Below are positions 17,151-24,198 of a DNA stretch of 64,000 bases, piece after piece. Position numbers and translations under genes: made by a program. This stretch comes from PALSA-610 sp038239145 (GTDB taxonomy: Bacteria; Actinomycetota; Acidimicrobiia; IMCC26256; PALSA-610). The first letter of the stretch is position 1, and each line of letters starts with the position of its first letter. The stretch spans positions 1 through 64,000 of the forward strand of contig JBBSFB010000016.1 of the NCBI GenBank assembly GCA_038239145.1. Reading direction: 5' to 3'. The notes below the pieces were generated by a model. It did no database searches. It had not been told where the DNA came from and worked only from the letters and a program-made list of their open reading frames with translations.

Positions 17151-17477
17151 TCACCCGGCGCCGGCGATCGTGAACTCGTCGAGGACCCCGCTTAGCTGCA
17201 GCACCCGCGTGCAGGCGTCCGACGGCGTCCGTAGGACGAGGTCGGACCCGGCGTCGTCGGCGCGGCGCCGTGCCTTCAGGAGTTCCCGCACACCGGCGGA
17301 GTCGATGAAACCGACACCGGCGAGATCGACGGCGACGCTCGAGCTCTTTCCGTCGACCAGCTCCTCGAGCGCCAGCGCGAACCGCGGCGCGAGCGAGAGG
17401 TCGATCTCGCCCCGGACCACGAGCACGGCGGCGGCGTCGGTCCCCGTCCGCTCGAAGACCGCTTCCCAGTCGTTCAC
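17151..17477 (-). CDS. STAS-domain anti-sigma factor antagonist
   Basis: A 108-residue SpoIIAA/RsbV-like protein. The core VLVVRGEIDLSLAPRF and the regulatory serine in GFIDSAGVREL are present. Dephosphorylated antagonist sequesters the RsbW-type protein and frees the sigma factor. Its GTG overlaps the stop of the phosphatase gene (GTGA) and is preceded by GGAGG, so it is made together with its probable activating phosphatase. Confidence 0.9.
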   Translation of the reverse strand: MNDWEAVFERTGTDAAAVLVVRGEIDLSLAPRFALALEELVDGKSSSVAVDLAGVGFIDSAGVRELLKARRRADDAGSDLVLRTPSDACTRVLQLSGVLDEFTIAGAG

Positions 17478-19693
17478 GATCCTCCGTTCATTCGCAAGAC
17501 GATGACGGCGACGTCGTCGCGCGGGTCGTCCGGACCGTACGCGACCACCGCGTCGAGGATGGCGTCGGCGACGCAATCGATGTCGGCGGGCGCCGTTCGC
17601 ACGACCTCGAGCAGCCGATCCTCTCCGAACAACTCCTGACCGTGGTGATGAGCCTCGGTCACACCGTCGGTGTACATGACGACGGTGTCGCCCGCGACGA
17701 GGTCGAGCACGTGCTGGCGGAAATTCATCGTTCGCATCGGGAGCCCGAGGATCGGTCCCGACGTGTCGGCGAGTTCTACGGTCCCGTTCGCGCGGCGGAC
17801 GACGGGCGGCGGATGTCCCGCGCACGCGACGGTGAGACGCGCGCCCCCGGGTACGCGTTGGCTCGGTTGGAGCAGCCCGCAGCACACGGTGCAGAACTCT
17901 CCGTGCCCTTCACCGTGGACCAGCGTGTCGTGCAACGCGGCGAGGAGCCGGCGCGGTGTACGCCGCTGCATCGCGACCGCGCGCATCGTGTGCCGGGCGA
18001 GACCTGCGATCGCCGCCGCCTCCGGCCCCTTCCCGCTGACGTCGCCGAGCACGAGCGTCCACGCGCTCCGCCCGACCTGGAACACGTCGTAGAAGTCGCC
18101 CCCGACTTCGTTGCCCTCTCCAGCGGCCCGGTATCGCCCCGTGAGCTCGACACCCGGTATCGACGGGAGGGTCGGCGGCAACAGGCTCGATTGGAGGGCA
18201 CGCGCGACATGATCGCGCTCGGCGAAAAGCCGGGCGTTGTCGACCGCGAGACCCGCTCGGCGGGCGAGCTCTTCGGCCAGCAGGAGGTCGGCGGGACCGA
18301 AGTGCCGTCCCGAGCCGGCCGACACAAGGGTGAGCGCACCGAGGGTGCGCCCCCGAGCCGTGAGCGGCACACACATGTACGACGAGAAGTCGAGCGCCTT
18401 CACGATGCGGTAGTGCTCCTCGGATCGCGTCGTCGACCGCAGGAACTCGTCGGTGATCTCCTCGGCGATCTTGGATCTCCCGCCCCGCACCACGCTCGCG
18501 GCGGGATGCGCGCCGAAGGGGTCGGGCGCGAATCGGCTCTCGAGCACCTCGACGAGCGCGCGCTTTTCGGGATCGGAGTGCACGGCGGCGCGGCGCCGGA
18601 TGCCGTCGTCGTCGGCGACGTCGACGAGACATAGGTCGGCGAGGTAGGGCACGCACAGCTGCGCGAGACGGTCATAGCTCTCGGGATAGTCGAGCGACCA
18701 CGACAACAGCGCGCTCGTCTCGGCCAGGAACCGCTGGTCGGCCTCGGAGCGACGACGCGCGTCGATCTCGTGCTCGGCCGCCCGGAAAACGCGCGCGATA
18801 TCGAGCACGATTCCGGCCTGGGCCGCGATGTCGCCGACCATCTGCGTGTCGACGACGGTGAACCGATCGGGCTGGGTGTCGGCGATCAACATGGCGCCGA
18901 TGAGGTCGCCGGATCGCGACCGGACCGGCGCGATCACGCAGCTGCGCAAGGACGCTTCCGCCCCGACGAGCTCGTCGAGCGCGTCGGAGTCGTGCTCTTT
19001 GTCGGCGAGATAGTCGAATCGCGTCGGCTTCGGCTCGAGGAGGGCGGCCCGGAGCTCGATCGCGCCGACCGGGACCGTGCGCCCGATCACGGCGTCGGTG
19101 GCGCGACCCGACACGGCCGCGACTGCGATCTCGTCGTCGACGTCGACCCACAGGAACACGCCGGCGGCCGCGCCGGTGAGCCGGCGGCCCGCGTCGGTAA
19201 CCGTTTGCATCACCGACTCCGCGTTGAGCTCCGAGACGAGTGTCCGCCCGACGTCGCGCAAGATCTGAGCGAGCGCGAGCATCTGGCGGAGCTGTCCCTG
19301 CGATGCGCGCTCGGCCGTCACGTCGAAGGCGAGGCTGATGACTCCCGAGACTGCGCCGGTCTCGTCGAACACGGGCGAATTGACCGCGTGGACCTCGAGC
19401 GCCCGATCATCGGATCGCAGCACCGCGAAGTCGCCTTCCCAACTCTGACCCTGCATGATCTGCTTGCCGATCTCGGCGGTCAGCTCGGGTTGGAGCGGCT
19501 CGATCGTGAAGCGGGACGACTGGTCGCCGACCAACTCCGCGGGCGTGCGCCCGTACAGGTGCGCGCAGTACGGATTTGCGTACAGGACGACGCCTTCGAG
19601 GTCGACCACGAGGATCGCGGCGTCGACCCGGTCGAGGATCTGCGCGCCCAGATCGACGAGTCGTCCCCGCGACGCTCGCTCCGGGGCCGGCAT
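17474..19693 (-). CDS. PAS-GAF-GAF-PP2C (SpoIIE/RsbU type) phosphatase
   Basis: A 739-residue sensor phosphatase. A PAS domain lies at about 15-125 (VVDLEGVVLYANPYCAHLYG). GAF-like domains lie at about 140-305 and 330-490. The C-terminal PPM/SpoIIE domain (about 505-737) has metal-binding GGDFYDVF, LGDVSGKGPEAA, ACAGHPPPVV, YTDGVTEA and DPRDDVAVIVL. It should dephosphorylate STAS antagonists in response to a signal sensed by PAS/GAF. It is the first gene of a minus-strand operon with the STAS gene. No membrane segment is seen, so it acts in the cytoplasm. Confidence 0.93.
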   Translation of the reverse strand: MPAPERASRGRLVDLGAQILDRVDAAILVVDLEGVVLYANPYCAHLYGRTPAELVGDQSSRFTIEPLQPELTAEIGKQIMQGQSWEGDFAVLRSDDRALEVHAVNSPVFDETGAVSGVISLAFDVTAERASQGQLRQMLALAQILRDVGRTLVSELNAESVMQTVTDAGRRLTGAAAGVFLWVDVDDEIAVAAVSGRATDAVIGRTVPVGAIELRAALLEPKPTRFDYLADKEHDSDALDELVGAEASLRSCVIAPVRSRSGDLIGAMLIADTQPDRFTVVDTQMVGDIAAQAGIVLDIARVFRAAEHEIDARRRSEADQRFLAETSALLSWSLDYPESYDRLAQLCVPYLADLCLVDVADDDGIRRRAAVHSDPEKRALVEVLESRFAPDPFGAHPAASVVRGGRSKIAEEITDEFLRSTTRSEEHYRIVKALDFSSYMCVPLTARGRTLGALTLVSAGSGRHFGPADLLLAEELARRAGLAVDNARLFAERDHVARALQSSLLPPTLPSIPGVELTGRYRAAGEGNEVGGDFYDVFQVGRSAWTLVLGDVSGKGPEAAAIAGLARHTMRAVAMQRRTPRRLLAALHDTLVHGEGHGEFCTVCCGLLQPSQRVPGGARLTVACAGHPPPVVRRANGTVELADTSGPILGLPMRTMNFRQHVLDLVAGDTVVMYTDGVTEAHHHGQELFGEDRLLEVVRTAPADIDCVADAILDAVVAYGPDDPRDDVAVIVLRMNGGS

Positions 19694-19713
19694 GGTTCCA
19701 GTAAACCATGCAT

Positions 19714-19736
19714 CGGGCCGGGCTCGCGCCGGCCCG
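19714..19736 (-). terminator. GC-rich hairpin after the small membrane protein gene
   Basis: A perfect 8 bp stem CGGGCCGG/CCGGCCCG with a 7 nt loop begins 13 bp past the stop of the small membrane protein gene on the minus strand. No strong U-tract follows. It separates that gene from the phosphatase operon. Confidence 0.5.
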
Positions 19737-19748
19737 AATTACAGCGGT

Positions 19749-20033
19749 TCAGGCAGGTTCGGTCCGAGCCGACGGACGGCCCAGGCGGCCGTCGGGCTGG
19801 CGGCAGGTCCGCAGTCCTCCTGTAGGCGCCGTCGAGAGGCCGCCGGAAGCGGACAGGTAGTGATAGGTCGATTCCCGCGCAACCGAAGCATCCCGGCGGC
19901 CGCTGTGGCGGGCGACCCGGTACGCGTCGAGCGACACGACGTTGTCGGCCGCAGGAGCAACGGGACGCGTCTTGTGCGCGACCAGCGTGACGGCGAGCAG
20001 CAAAGCCGCGAGCGCTATGACGGCGACGATCAT
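19749..20033 (-). CDS. Small membrane-anchored hypothetical protein
   Basis: A 94-residue protein with an N-terminal membrane helix (MIVAVIALAALLLAVTLVAH) and a polar tail with no recognised domain. The ATG at 20033 sits 8 bp after a GGAGG site; a GTG three codons upstream is too close to that site. A SigB-type promoter (20074-20098) points at it, placing it in the putative stress regulon. Function unknown. Confidence 0.65.
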   Translation of the reverse strand: MIVAVIALAALLLAVTLVAHKTRPVAPAADNVVSLDAYRVARHSGRRDASVARESTYHYLSASGGLSTAPTGGLRTCRQPDGRLGRPSARTEPA

Positions 20034-20073
20034 GTGACTCACCTCCGAATTCGTACGGCGAGGTACTAGGGGA

Positions 20074-20098
20074 GTACCCCTGTCGTGACTCTGTCAAC
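20074..20098 (-). promoter_or_regulatory. SigB/SigF-type promoter, leftward of a divergent pair
   Basis: On the minus strand: GTTG (20098-20095), 15 nt spacer, GGGTAC (20079-20074), about 41 bp before the ATG of the small membrane protein. Its -35 lies only 9 bp from the -35 of the rightward promoter at 20108. Confidence 0.6.
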
Positions 20099-20107
20099 CG
20101 CGACGCG

Positions 20108-20134
20108 GTTTCGGAGGTCGGGACAATCGGGTAC
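20108..20134 (+). promoter_or_regulatory. SigB/SigF-type promoter, rightward of a divergent pair
   Basis: GTTT (20108-20111), 17 nt spacer, GGGTAC (20129-20134). It lies 59 bp before the ATG of the basic protein gene. It is back to back with the leftward promoter at 20074-20098. Confidence 0.62.
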
Positions 20135-20192
20135 TGCCGAGCTGGGCGGGTAGAGACTTGGCGGGGCTGGAAGTAGTAATGAGAGAGGCATC

Positions 20193-20513
20193 ATGCCGCG
20201 CGGTTCGTCCCCAAAGCGAGAGCGCCAGTACGAGCACATCCTCGGAGCCGAACGCGACCGTGGAGTTCCCGAGAAGCAGGCCGAGGCAATTGCGGCCCGC
20301 ACGGTCAACAAAGCCCGGGCCCGCAGCGGCGAGGCGAAGGACCCGTCCCGCATGTCGAAGACCGACATCTCCTCCCAGAAACGGGCGGGATACCGACGCA
20401 GCCACGGTGGTCGCGGGCGGACCCACGACCAGCTCTACGAAGAAGCGAAGCGCAAGAACGTCGGGGGCCGGTCGCGGATGAACAAGGCACAGTTGGAGCG
20501 GGCCGTCCGTTGA
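20193..20513 (+). CDS. Small basic protein, plasmid-stabilisation-like
   Basis: A 106-residue, strongly basic protein. It begins MPRGSSPKRERQYEHI and continues ILGAERDRGVPEKQAEAIAA, a pattern found in small actinobacterial proteins often labelled plasmid stabilisation proteins. The C-terminus (YEEAKRKNVGGRSRMNKAQL) resembles a Rho-N/SAP-like nucleic-acid-binding motif. It may bind DNA or RNA under stress; this is inferred. A SigB-type promoter lies directly upstream. Confidence 0.75.
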   Translation: MPRGSSPKRERQYEHILGAERDRGVPEKQAEAIAARTVNKARARSGEAKDPSRMSKTDISSQKRAGYRRSHGGRGRTHDQLYEEAKRKNVGGRSRMNKAQLERAVR

Positions 20514-20560
20514 GCGGCGCCCCCGAAAACCCCCGACACGACGCGGTGCGGTCCGCGTGT

Positions 20561-20580
20561 ACTCACCCGAACGGGTGAGT
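20561..20580. promoter_or_regulatory. Palindrome upstream of a STAS gene
   Basis: ACTCACCCG-AA-CGGGTGAGT is a perfect 9 bp dyad, 80 bp before the STAS gene at 20660 and 48 bp after the preceding stop. It could be an operator or a short hairpin terminator of the preceding gene; no T-tract follows. GCGTGTACTCAC, which includes its left half, recurs near 56677. Confidence 0.4.
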
Positions 20581-20659
20581 TCCGAGCCCTCGATCCGAAT
20601 CCGGGGCTACTACTGTCACGGCTCGCCACGGGCGATCGCTCGGGGAAGGAGCTGCGGTC

Positions 20660-20977
20660 ATGACGCCAGATGCGCCCGTCGGCGCGGTGGAGCGCATGGC
20701 CGATCCCTCGGCCCAACTCGTCGTGAGGGTGTCCGGCGAGATCGACATTTCGAACGCCGACGCGCTCGGGCGCGAGCTCGAACGGATGATCGGCCCCGAC
20801 CGCCCCGCTTTGGTCGTGGACATGGCGGAGCTCACATTCATGGACAGCTCCGGGATCGCGATGTTGTTGCATGCGGCGGCGCGGGCCGATTCGGTGGCCG
20901 TGCGTAATCCCTCCGACCTCATCCGACGCGTGATCGACGCAACCGGCCTCACCGACGTGCTCCCGACCGACTACTGA
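20660..20977 (+). CDS. STAS-domain anti-sigma factor antagonist
   Basis: A 105-residue SpoIIAA/RsbV-like protein. It has VVRVSGEIDISNADAL and the target serine region LTFMDSSGIAMLLHAA. It follows a GGAAGGAG site. Third antagonist in the island. It has no adjacent kinase of its own, so it may act on either RsbW-like protein here. Confidence 0.9.
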   Translation: MTPDAPVGAVERMADPSAQLVVRVSGEIDISNADALGRELERMIGPDRPALVVDMAELTFMDSSGIAMLLHAAARADSVAVRNPSDLIRRVIDATGLTDVLPTDY

Positions 20978-21017
20978 CATCGGGCCCTCCGGATTGCCTG
21001 CGCGAGCTCCGGATTGG

Positions 21018-21042
21018 GTTGCCGGGGGCCTCAGATGGGTAG
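21018..21042 (+). promoter_or_regulatory. Weak SigB-like promoter candidate
   Basis: GTTG (21018-21021), 15 nt spacer, GGGTAG (21037-21042), 34 bp before the ATG at 21077. It deviates at the last -10 base and is less certain than the others. Confidence 0.4.
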
Positions 21043-21076
21043 TCGCAATCGTCCTCGACAACGCAAGGAGACCCGG

Positions 21077-21601
21077 ATGGGCATGATCCGAAAGACCGCG
21101 TCGGTCGGAACACTCGGCCTGGTGTCGTTCCGCAGCAAGAAGGAAAAGCTCCGCCGGGCCGAGCGATCGCGCCAGAAGGCCGAGGGCCTACTCGCGTCCG
21201 AGCACGAAGCGCGCGTGAACGCCGAGCGCCGCATCGACGCGGCCGAGAAGCGGGTAAAAACGGCGAGCGCCGCCGCCGCCGTAGCCGCGTGGCAGATGGA
21301 ACGCACCAAGCAGAAGCGTCGCGACGGCCGCTCGAAACGCCACGCGGGGCGCATCGCGGAGATCCGGGCCGGGGTGGAGCCGATCGTGCACAGCGGGGTC
21401 GAAAGCGCCCGTAGCGGCGTCGAGACCGCCCGTCGTGCATCGGGCGAGGCCTCGAAGCGAAGCCGCAAGGCCGGCCGGAAGGCGCAAAAGGCGGCGAAGA
21501 AGTCGCTCGGGAAGGCGAGAGCGAGCGCGTCGGCAGGTGCGAGCGCGGCGAAGGACGCCGCTCTCGATGCGGCCCGTGACGTCGCCGCCCGGAACGGCTG
21601 A
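21077..21601 (+). CDS. Ala/Lys/Arg-rich coiled-coil hypothetical protein
   Basis: A 174-residue, highly basic, helical protein. A short N-terminal part (MGMIRKTASVGTLGLVSFRS) is followed by a long coiled coil (about 20-80, KKEKLRRAERSRQKAEGLLA and onward) and a C-terminal Ala/Lys/Ser-rich tail resembling histone H1-like repeats. The start is set by AAGGAG six bases before the ATG. It may bind nucleic acid or membranes. It lies among stress-regulon genes. Function unknown. Confidence 0.75.
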   Translation: MGMIRKTASVGTLGLVSFRSKKEKLRRAERSRQKAEGLLASEHEARVNAERRIDAAEKRVKTASAAAAVAAWQMERTKQKRRDGRSKRHAGRIAEIRAGVEPIVHSGVESARSGVETARRASGEASKRSRKAGRKAQKAAKKSLGKARASASAGASAAKDAALDAARDVAARNG

Positions 21602-21630
21602 ACGGGCCCACTTCGAGTCACCGTTGCCGA

Positions 21631-21656
21631 GTTTGGCCCGGACCCGATTGCGGTAC
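21631..21656 (+). promoter_or_regulatory. SigB/SigF-type promoter for the STAS-RsbW-sigma operon
   Basis: GTTT (21631-21634), 16 nt spacer, CGGTAC (21651-21656), about 78 bp before the antagonist gene that begins the operon with the sigma factor. The -10 deviates by one base from GGGTAC. The shared GTTTGGCCCGGACCCG with 14904 supports it. It implies autoregulation. Confidence 0.55.
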
Positions 21657-21733
21657 GTTGCGCTGATCCGCGCACCGAAGCGGTGCTGACGGGAAATCGG
21701 TGCTGACGGGCATCACGGCGACGGAAGGCAGAC

Positions 21734-22066
21734 GTGGACGACCAGGTGGGGCAACCGGACCTCAACTTGACCACCGATCGCGACGGACCTCGTGCCGTTG
21801 TCGCCGTCGAAGGTGAGCTCGACGCCCATTCGGCGCCAACGCTCGACGAAGAGATCGCCCGCCTTACCGGTGACGGCGCCACCGAGATCATGCTCGACCT
21901 CTCGGGCACCTCGTTCCTCGACTCCTTCGGTTTGCGCGCCCTCCTGTCCGCCCAGCGGTCCGTCGCCGATCAGGGCGGCCGGCTCTCGCTCCGGGCGCCC
22001 AGCAAGTCCGTCGCCCGCCTGCTCGACATCGCCGGGCTCACCGAGCAGTTCGTCGTGGAGAGCTGA
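21734..22066 (+). CDS. STAS-domain anti-sigma factor antagonist (RsbV-like)
   Basis: A 110-residue antagonist. It has VVAVEGELDAHSAPTLDEEI and the phosphorylatable serine in LDLSGTSFLDSFGLRALL. GTG start with GGAAGG upstream. It heads a three-gene operon: antagonist, anti-sigma factor (3 bp later), sigma factor (1 bp after that), the standard RsbV-RsbW-SigB order, so its partner is almost certainly the next gene product. Confidence 0.92.
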   Translation: MDDQVGQPDLNLTTDRDGPRAVVAVEGELDAHSAPTLDEEIARLTGDGATEIMLDLSGTSFLDSFGLRALLSAQRSVADQGGRLSLRAPSKSVARLLDIAGLTEQFVVES

Positions 22067-22069
22067 GCC

Positions 22070-22456
22070 GTGACCACGGCGACCAACCACGAAGAGGCCG
22101 TGCGGCTGAGTGTCCCGGCGTCGCTCGAATACGTTCGCATCGTCCGCCTGACCGGCTCCGGCGTCGCCAGCCGGCTGGGCTTCGACATCGAAGAGATCGA
22201 GAACTTCCGAGTCGCACTCGACGAGCTCGCCAGCATGGCGATCGACGTCGCCTCCGGCGGCGAGCTCGAGATGACGTTCTTCACGACCGACACCGAGTTA
22301 CGCGTCGACGGACGCGCCCCGATCGATGACGGCGTCGACGTCGCGGTCGAGTCCCTCACGGCCCAAATCTTGAAAGCCGTGATCGACGACTACGAGTTGC
22401 ACGCCGTCGACGGCCAGGTGCGCTTCTCGTGTGTCACCCGCCGGCCGTTGGCCTGA
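22070..22456 (+). CDS. RsbW-like anti-sigma factor with degenerate ATPase site
   Basis: A 128-residue GHKL-fold protein in the RsbW position of the operon. The N-box region reads FRVALDELASMAID: the glutamate is kept, but the asparagine expected a few residues later is absent. No DxGxG box can be seen before the short C-terminus. It may therefore hold the sigma factor without strong kinase activity, or belong to the actinobacterial subgroup with altered N-box. GTG start, 3 bp after the antagonist. Confidence 0.85.
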   Translation: MTTATNHEEAVRLSVPASLEYVRIVRLTGSGVASRLGFDIEEIENFRVALDELASMAIDVASGGELEMTFFTTDTELRVDGRAPIDDGVDVAVESLTAQILKAVIDDYELHAVDGQVRFSCVTRRPLA

Positions 22457-22457
22457 G

Positions 22458-23216
22458 ATGGCGCTCTCCGCGGAGGAGCGTGCCGCCTCGCGCGCCAAGT
22501 TCGTCGAATATCGCAAGACCGGTGACCGAAAGCTGCGCAACGAGCTGATCGAGGCGCACAAGTCGCTCGCGTCGCACCTCGCGCGGCGCTACGCCAATCG
22601 GGGTGAGCCCTTCGACGATCTCCTGCAAGTGGCGTACCTCGGGATGCTGAAGGCGGTCGAACGCTTCGACCCGGAACGCAACCTCGAGTTCTCCACGTAC
22701 GCGACCGTCACCGTCGAAGGCGAGCTGAAGCGCCACTTCCGCGACAAGACGTGGTCGGTGCGGGTGCCCCGCCGGCCCCAGGAACTGCACCTGCGCCTCG
22801 CCAACGTCATCAACGACCTGTCGCAGCGTTTGGCTCGTGCCCCACGTGTTCCCGAGGTCGCGGCCGAGCTGGGGGTATCGGAGGAAGAGGTACTGGAGGC
22901 GATGGAGGTCGGCGGCGCCTACCGTTCGTCGTCGCTCGACACCCGACCCGGCGAAGGTTCGGAGCCCACGGCGATCGAACGCCGCCTCGGCACGGAGGAC
23001 ACCAACTTCGACATCGCCGAGCATCGGGTCCTGCTCGACGCCGTGCTCGCCGACCTCTCTGAGCGCGAGCGCACGATTGTCGAGTTGCGCTTCTTCCACG
23101 ACAAGACCCAGACCGAGATCGCCGAGGAAGTCGGCATCAGCCAGATGCACGTTTCGCGCCTCCTCGCGCGCACGCTCATCCAGCTCCGGGAACGGTTGGA
23201 GACGCTCGACGCCTGA
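22458..23216 (+). CDS. SigB/SigF/SigG-family RNA polymerase sigma factor
   Basis: A 252-residue stress-response sigma factor. Region 2 contains HLARRYANRGEPFDDLLQVA and STYATVTVEGELKRHFRDK. Region 3 contains the ARAPRVPEVAAELGVSEEEV stretch. Region 4 contains LSERERTIVELRFFHDKTQT and EIAEEVGISQMHVSRLLART, the -35-binding helix-turn-helix. No extracytoplasmic-function features are present. The ATG lies 1 bp after the stop of its anti-sigma gene. Members read GTTT-N15-17-GGGTAY promoters, and several such sites occur around this island. Confidence 0.95.
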   Translation: MALSAEERAASRAKFVEYRKTGDRKLRNELIEAHKSLASHLARRYANRGEPFDDLLQVAYLGMLKAVERFDPERNLEFSTYATVTVEGELKRHFRDKTWSVRVPRRPQELHLRLANVINDLSQRLARAPRVPEVAAELGVSEEEVLEAMEVGGAYRSSSLDTRPGEGSEPTAIERRLGTEDTNFDIAEHRVLLDAVLADLSERERTIVELRFFHDKTQTEIAEEVGISQMHVSRLLARTLIQLRERLETLDA

Positions 23217-23227
23217 GGGCGAGCCCT

Positions 23228-23241
23228 GACGCATGAGCGTC
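23228..23241 (+). terminator. Short hairpin after the sigma factor gene
   Basis: GACGC-atga-GCGTC, preceded by a smaller AGGGC-ga-GCCCT hairpin, in the 39 bp between convergent sigma factor and cation transporter genes. Weak stems and no T-tract. Confidence 0.3.
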
Positions 23242-23255
23242 CTTGGGAACAACAG

Positions 23256-24113
23256 TCAGTGCTTGTGCGTCGAAGGCGCCACGACCGCGTGCTCGTGCGC
23301 CTCGTCGTCGAGGCACGCGTGACACTCCACCTCGATCGTCGAGTGCTCGATCCCGAAGCGCGTGCCGAGCATTTGCTTCAGGTCGCCGGCGCGGATCTGC
23401 GCGTCGTGAAGGCTCAGCGGACCGCCGAGCACCACATGGGCGGAGAGCGCCGCCTGTTCGCTGCCCATGGTCCAGAGATGGAGATGGTGCACCGCTTCGA
23501 CGCCCGGCTCCGCCGACAGGGCCTTGCGCACCTCGCCAACGTCGAGGTTCGCGGGTACGGCCTCGAGCAGGACTCGGCCTGCGTCGCGCAGCAGCGACCA
23601 GGCGGCCCCGATCACGAGCACCGAGATGAGTATCGACACCAGCGGATCGAGCCAGTCGGCGCCGAACAACGCGACCCCGGCCCCGGCCACGATCACACCC
23701 ACGGAACCGATCGCGTCGGTGAAAAGGTGCCAGAACGCGCCCCGCATGTTGATGTTGTCGTGCGCGTGCCGGAAGAGCGCCGTCGCGCTCACGACGTTGA
23801 CGACCAACCCGATCGCCCCCACCACGAACACCCCGGAGGCGCTGACCTCGTGGGCGGACCCGAAGCGGCGCACCGCTTCCACCACGACGACGATCGCACC
23901 CGCGAACAGCAACAGGCCGTTGCCCTGAGCGACGAGTACTTCGCTCCGCCCGAAGCCGAACGTGTGGCGCTCGGTCGGTGGCCGCTGGGTCAGCCGTAGC
24001 GCGGCGTAGGCCACCGCGAGCGCGACCACGTCGGTGGCCATGTGCGCGGCGTCGGCCAGGAGGGCCAGAGAGCCGAACGCGAACCCGCCAACCACCTCGA
24101 CCGCGAGGAACAA
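23256..24113 (-). CDS. Cation diffusion facilitator (CzcD/ZitB-like zinc exporter)
   Basis: A 285-residue CDF antiporter that exports Zn2+ or related ions. Six membrane segments are visible. The transport-site motifs are HMATD in helix 2 and HLFTD in helix 5 (the HD-HD type usual for Zn/Cd). A cytoplasmic C-terminal domain (VRKALSAEPGVEAVHHLHLW) ends in a His-rich tail. Family-like coding continues upstream of the nominal TTG at 24113 as GIDALEHARGRALVFALVAN, open to a stop at about 24183, but with no ATG/GTG/TTG, so the true start is uncertain. Confidence 0.9.
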   Translation of the reverse strand: MFLAVEVVGGFAFGSLALLADAAHMATDVVALAVAYAALRLTQRPPTERHTFGFGRSEVLVAQGNGLLLFAGAIVVVVEAVRRFGSAHEVSASGVFVVGAIGLVVNVVSATALFRHAHDNINMRGAFWHLFTDAIGSVGVIVAGAGVALFGADWLDPLVSILISVLVIGAAWSLLRDAGRVLLEAVPANLDVGEVRKALSAEPGVEAVHHLHLWTMGSEQAALSAHVVLGGPLSLHDAQIRAGDLKQMLGTRFGIEHSTIEVECHACLDDEAHEHAVVAPSTHKH

Positions 24114-24198
24114 GGCATTCGCGACGAGCGCGAATACCAGGGCGCGTCCACGGGCGTGTTCCAGGGCGTCGATACCCGAATTCTACGTGCGGTTCGAC

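Noticed and set aside
24165..24180. GGGTAT on the minus strand before the cation transporter
   Set aside because: The -35 position reads GTCG and the site lies within family-like coding sequence.
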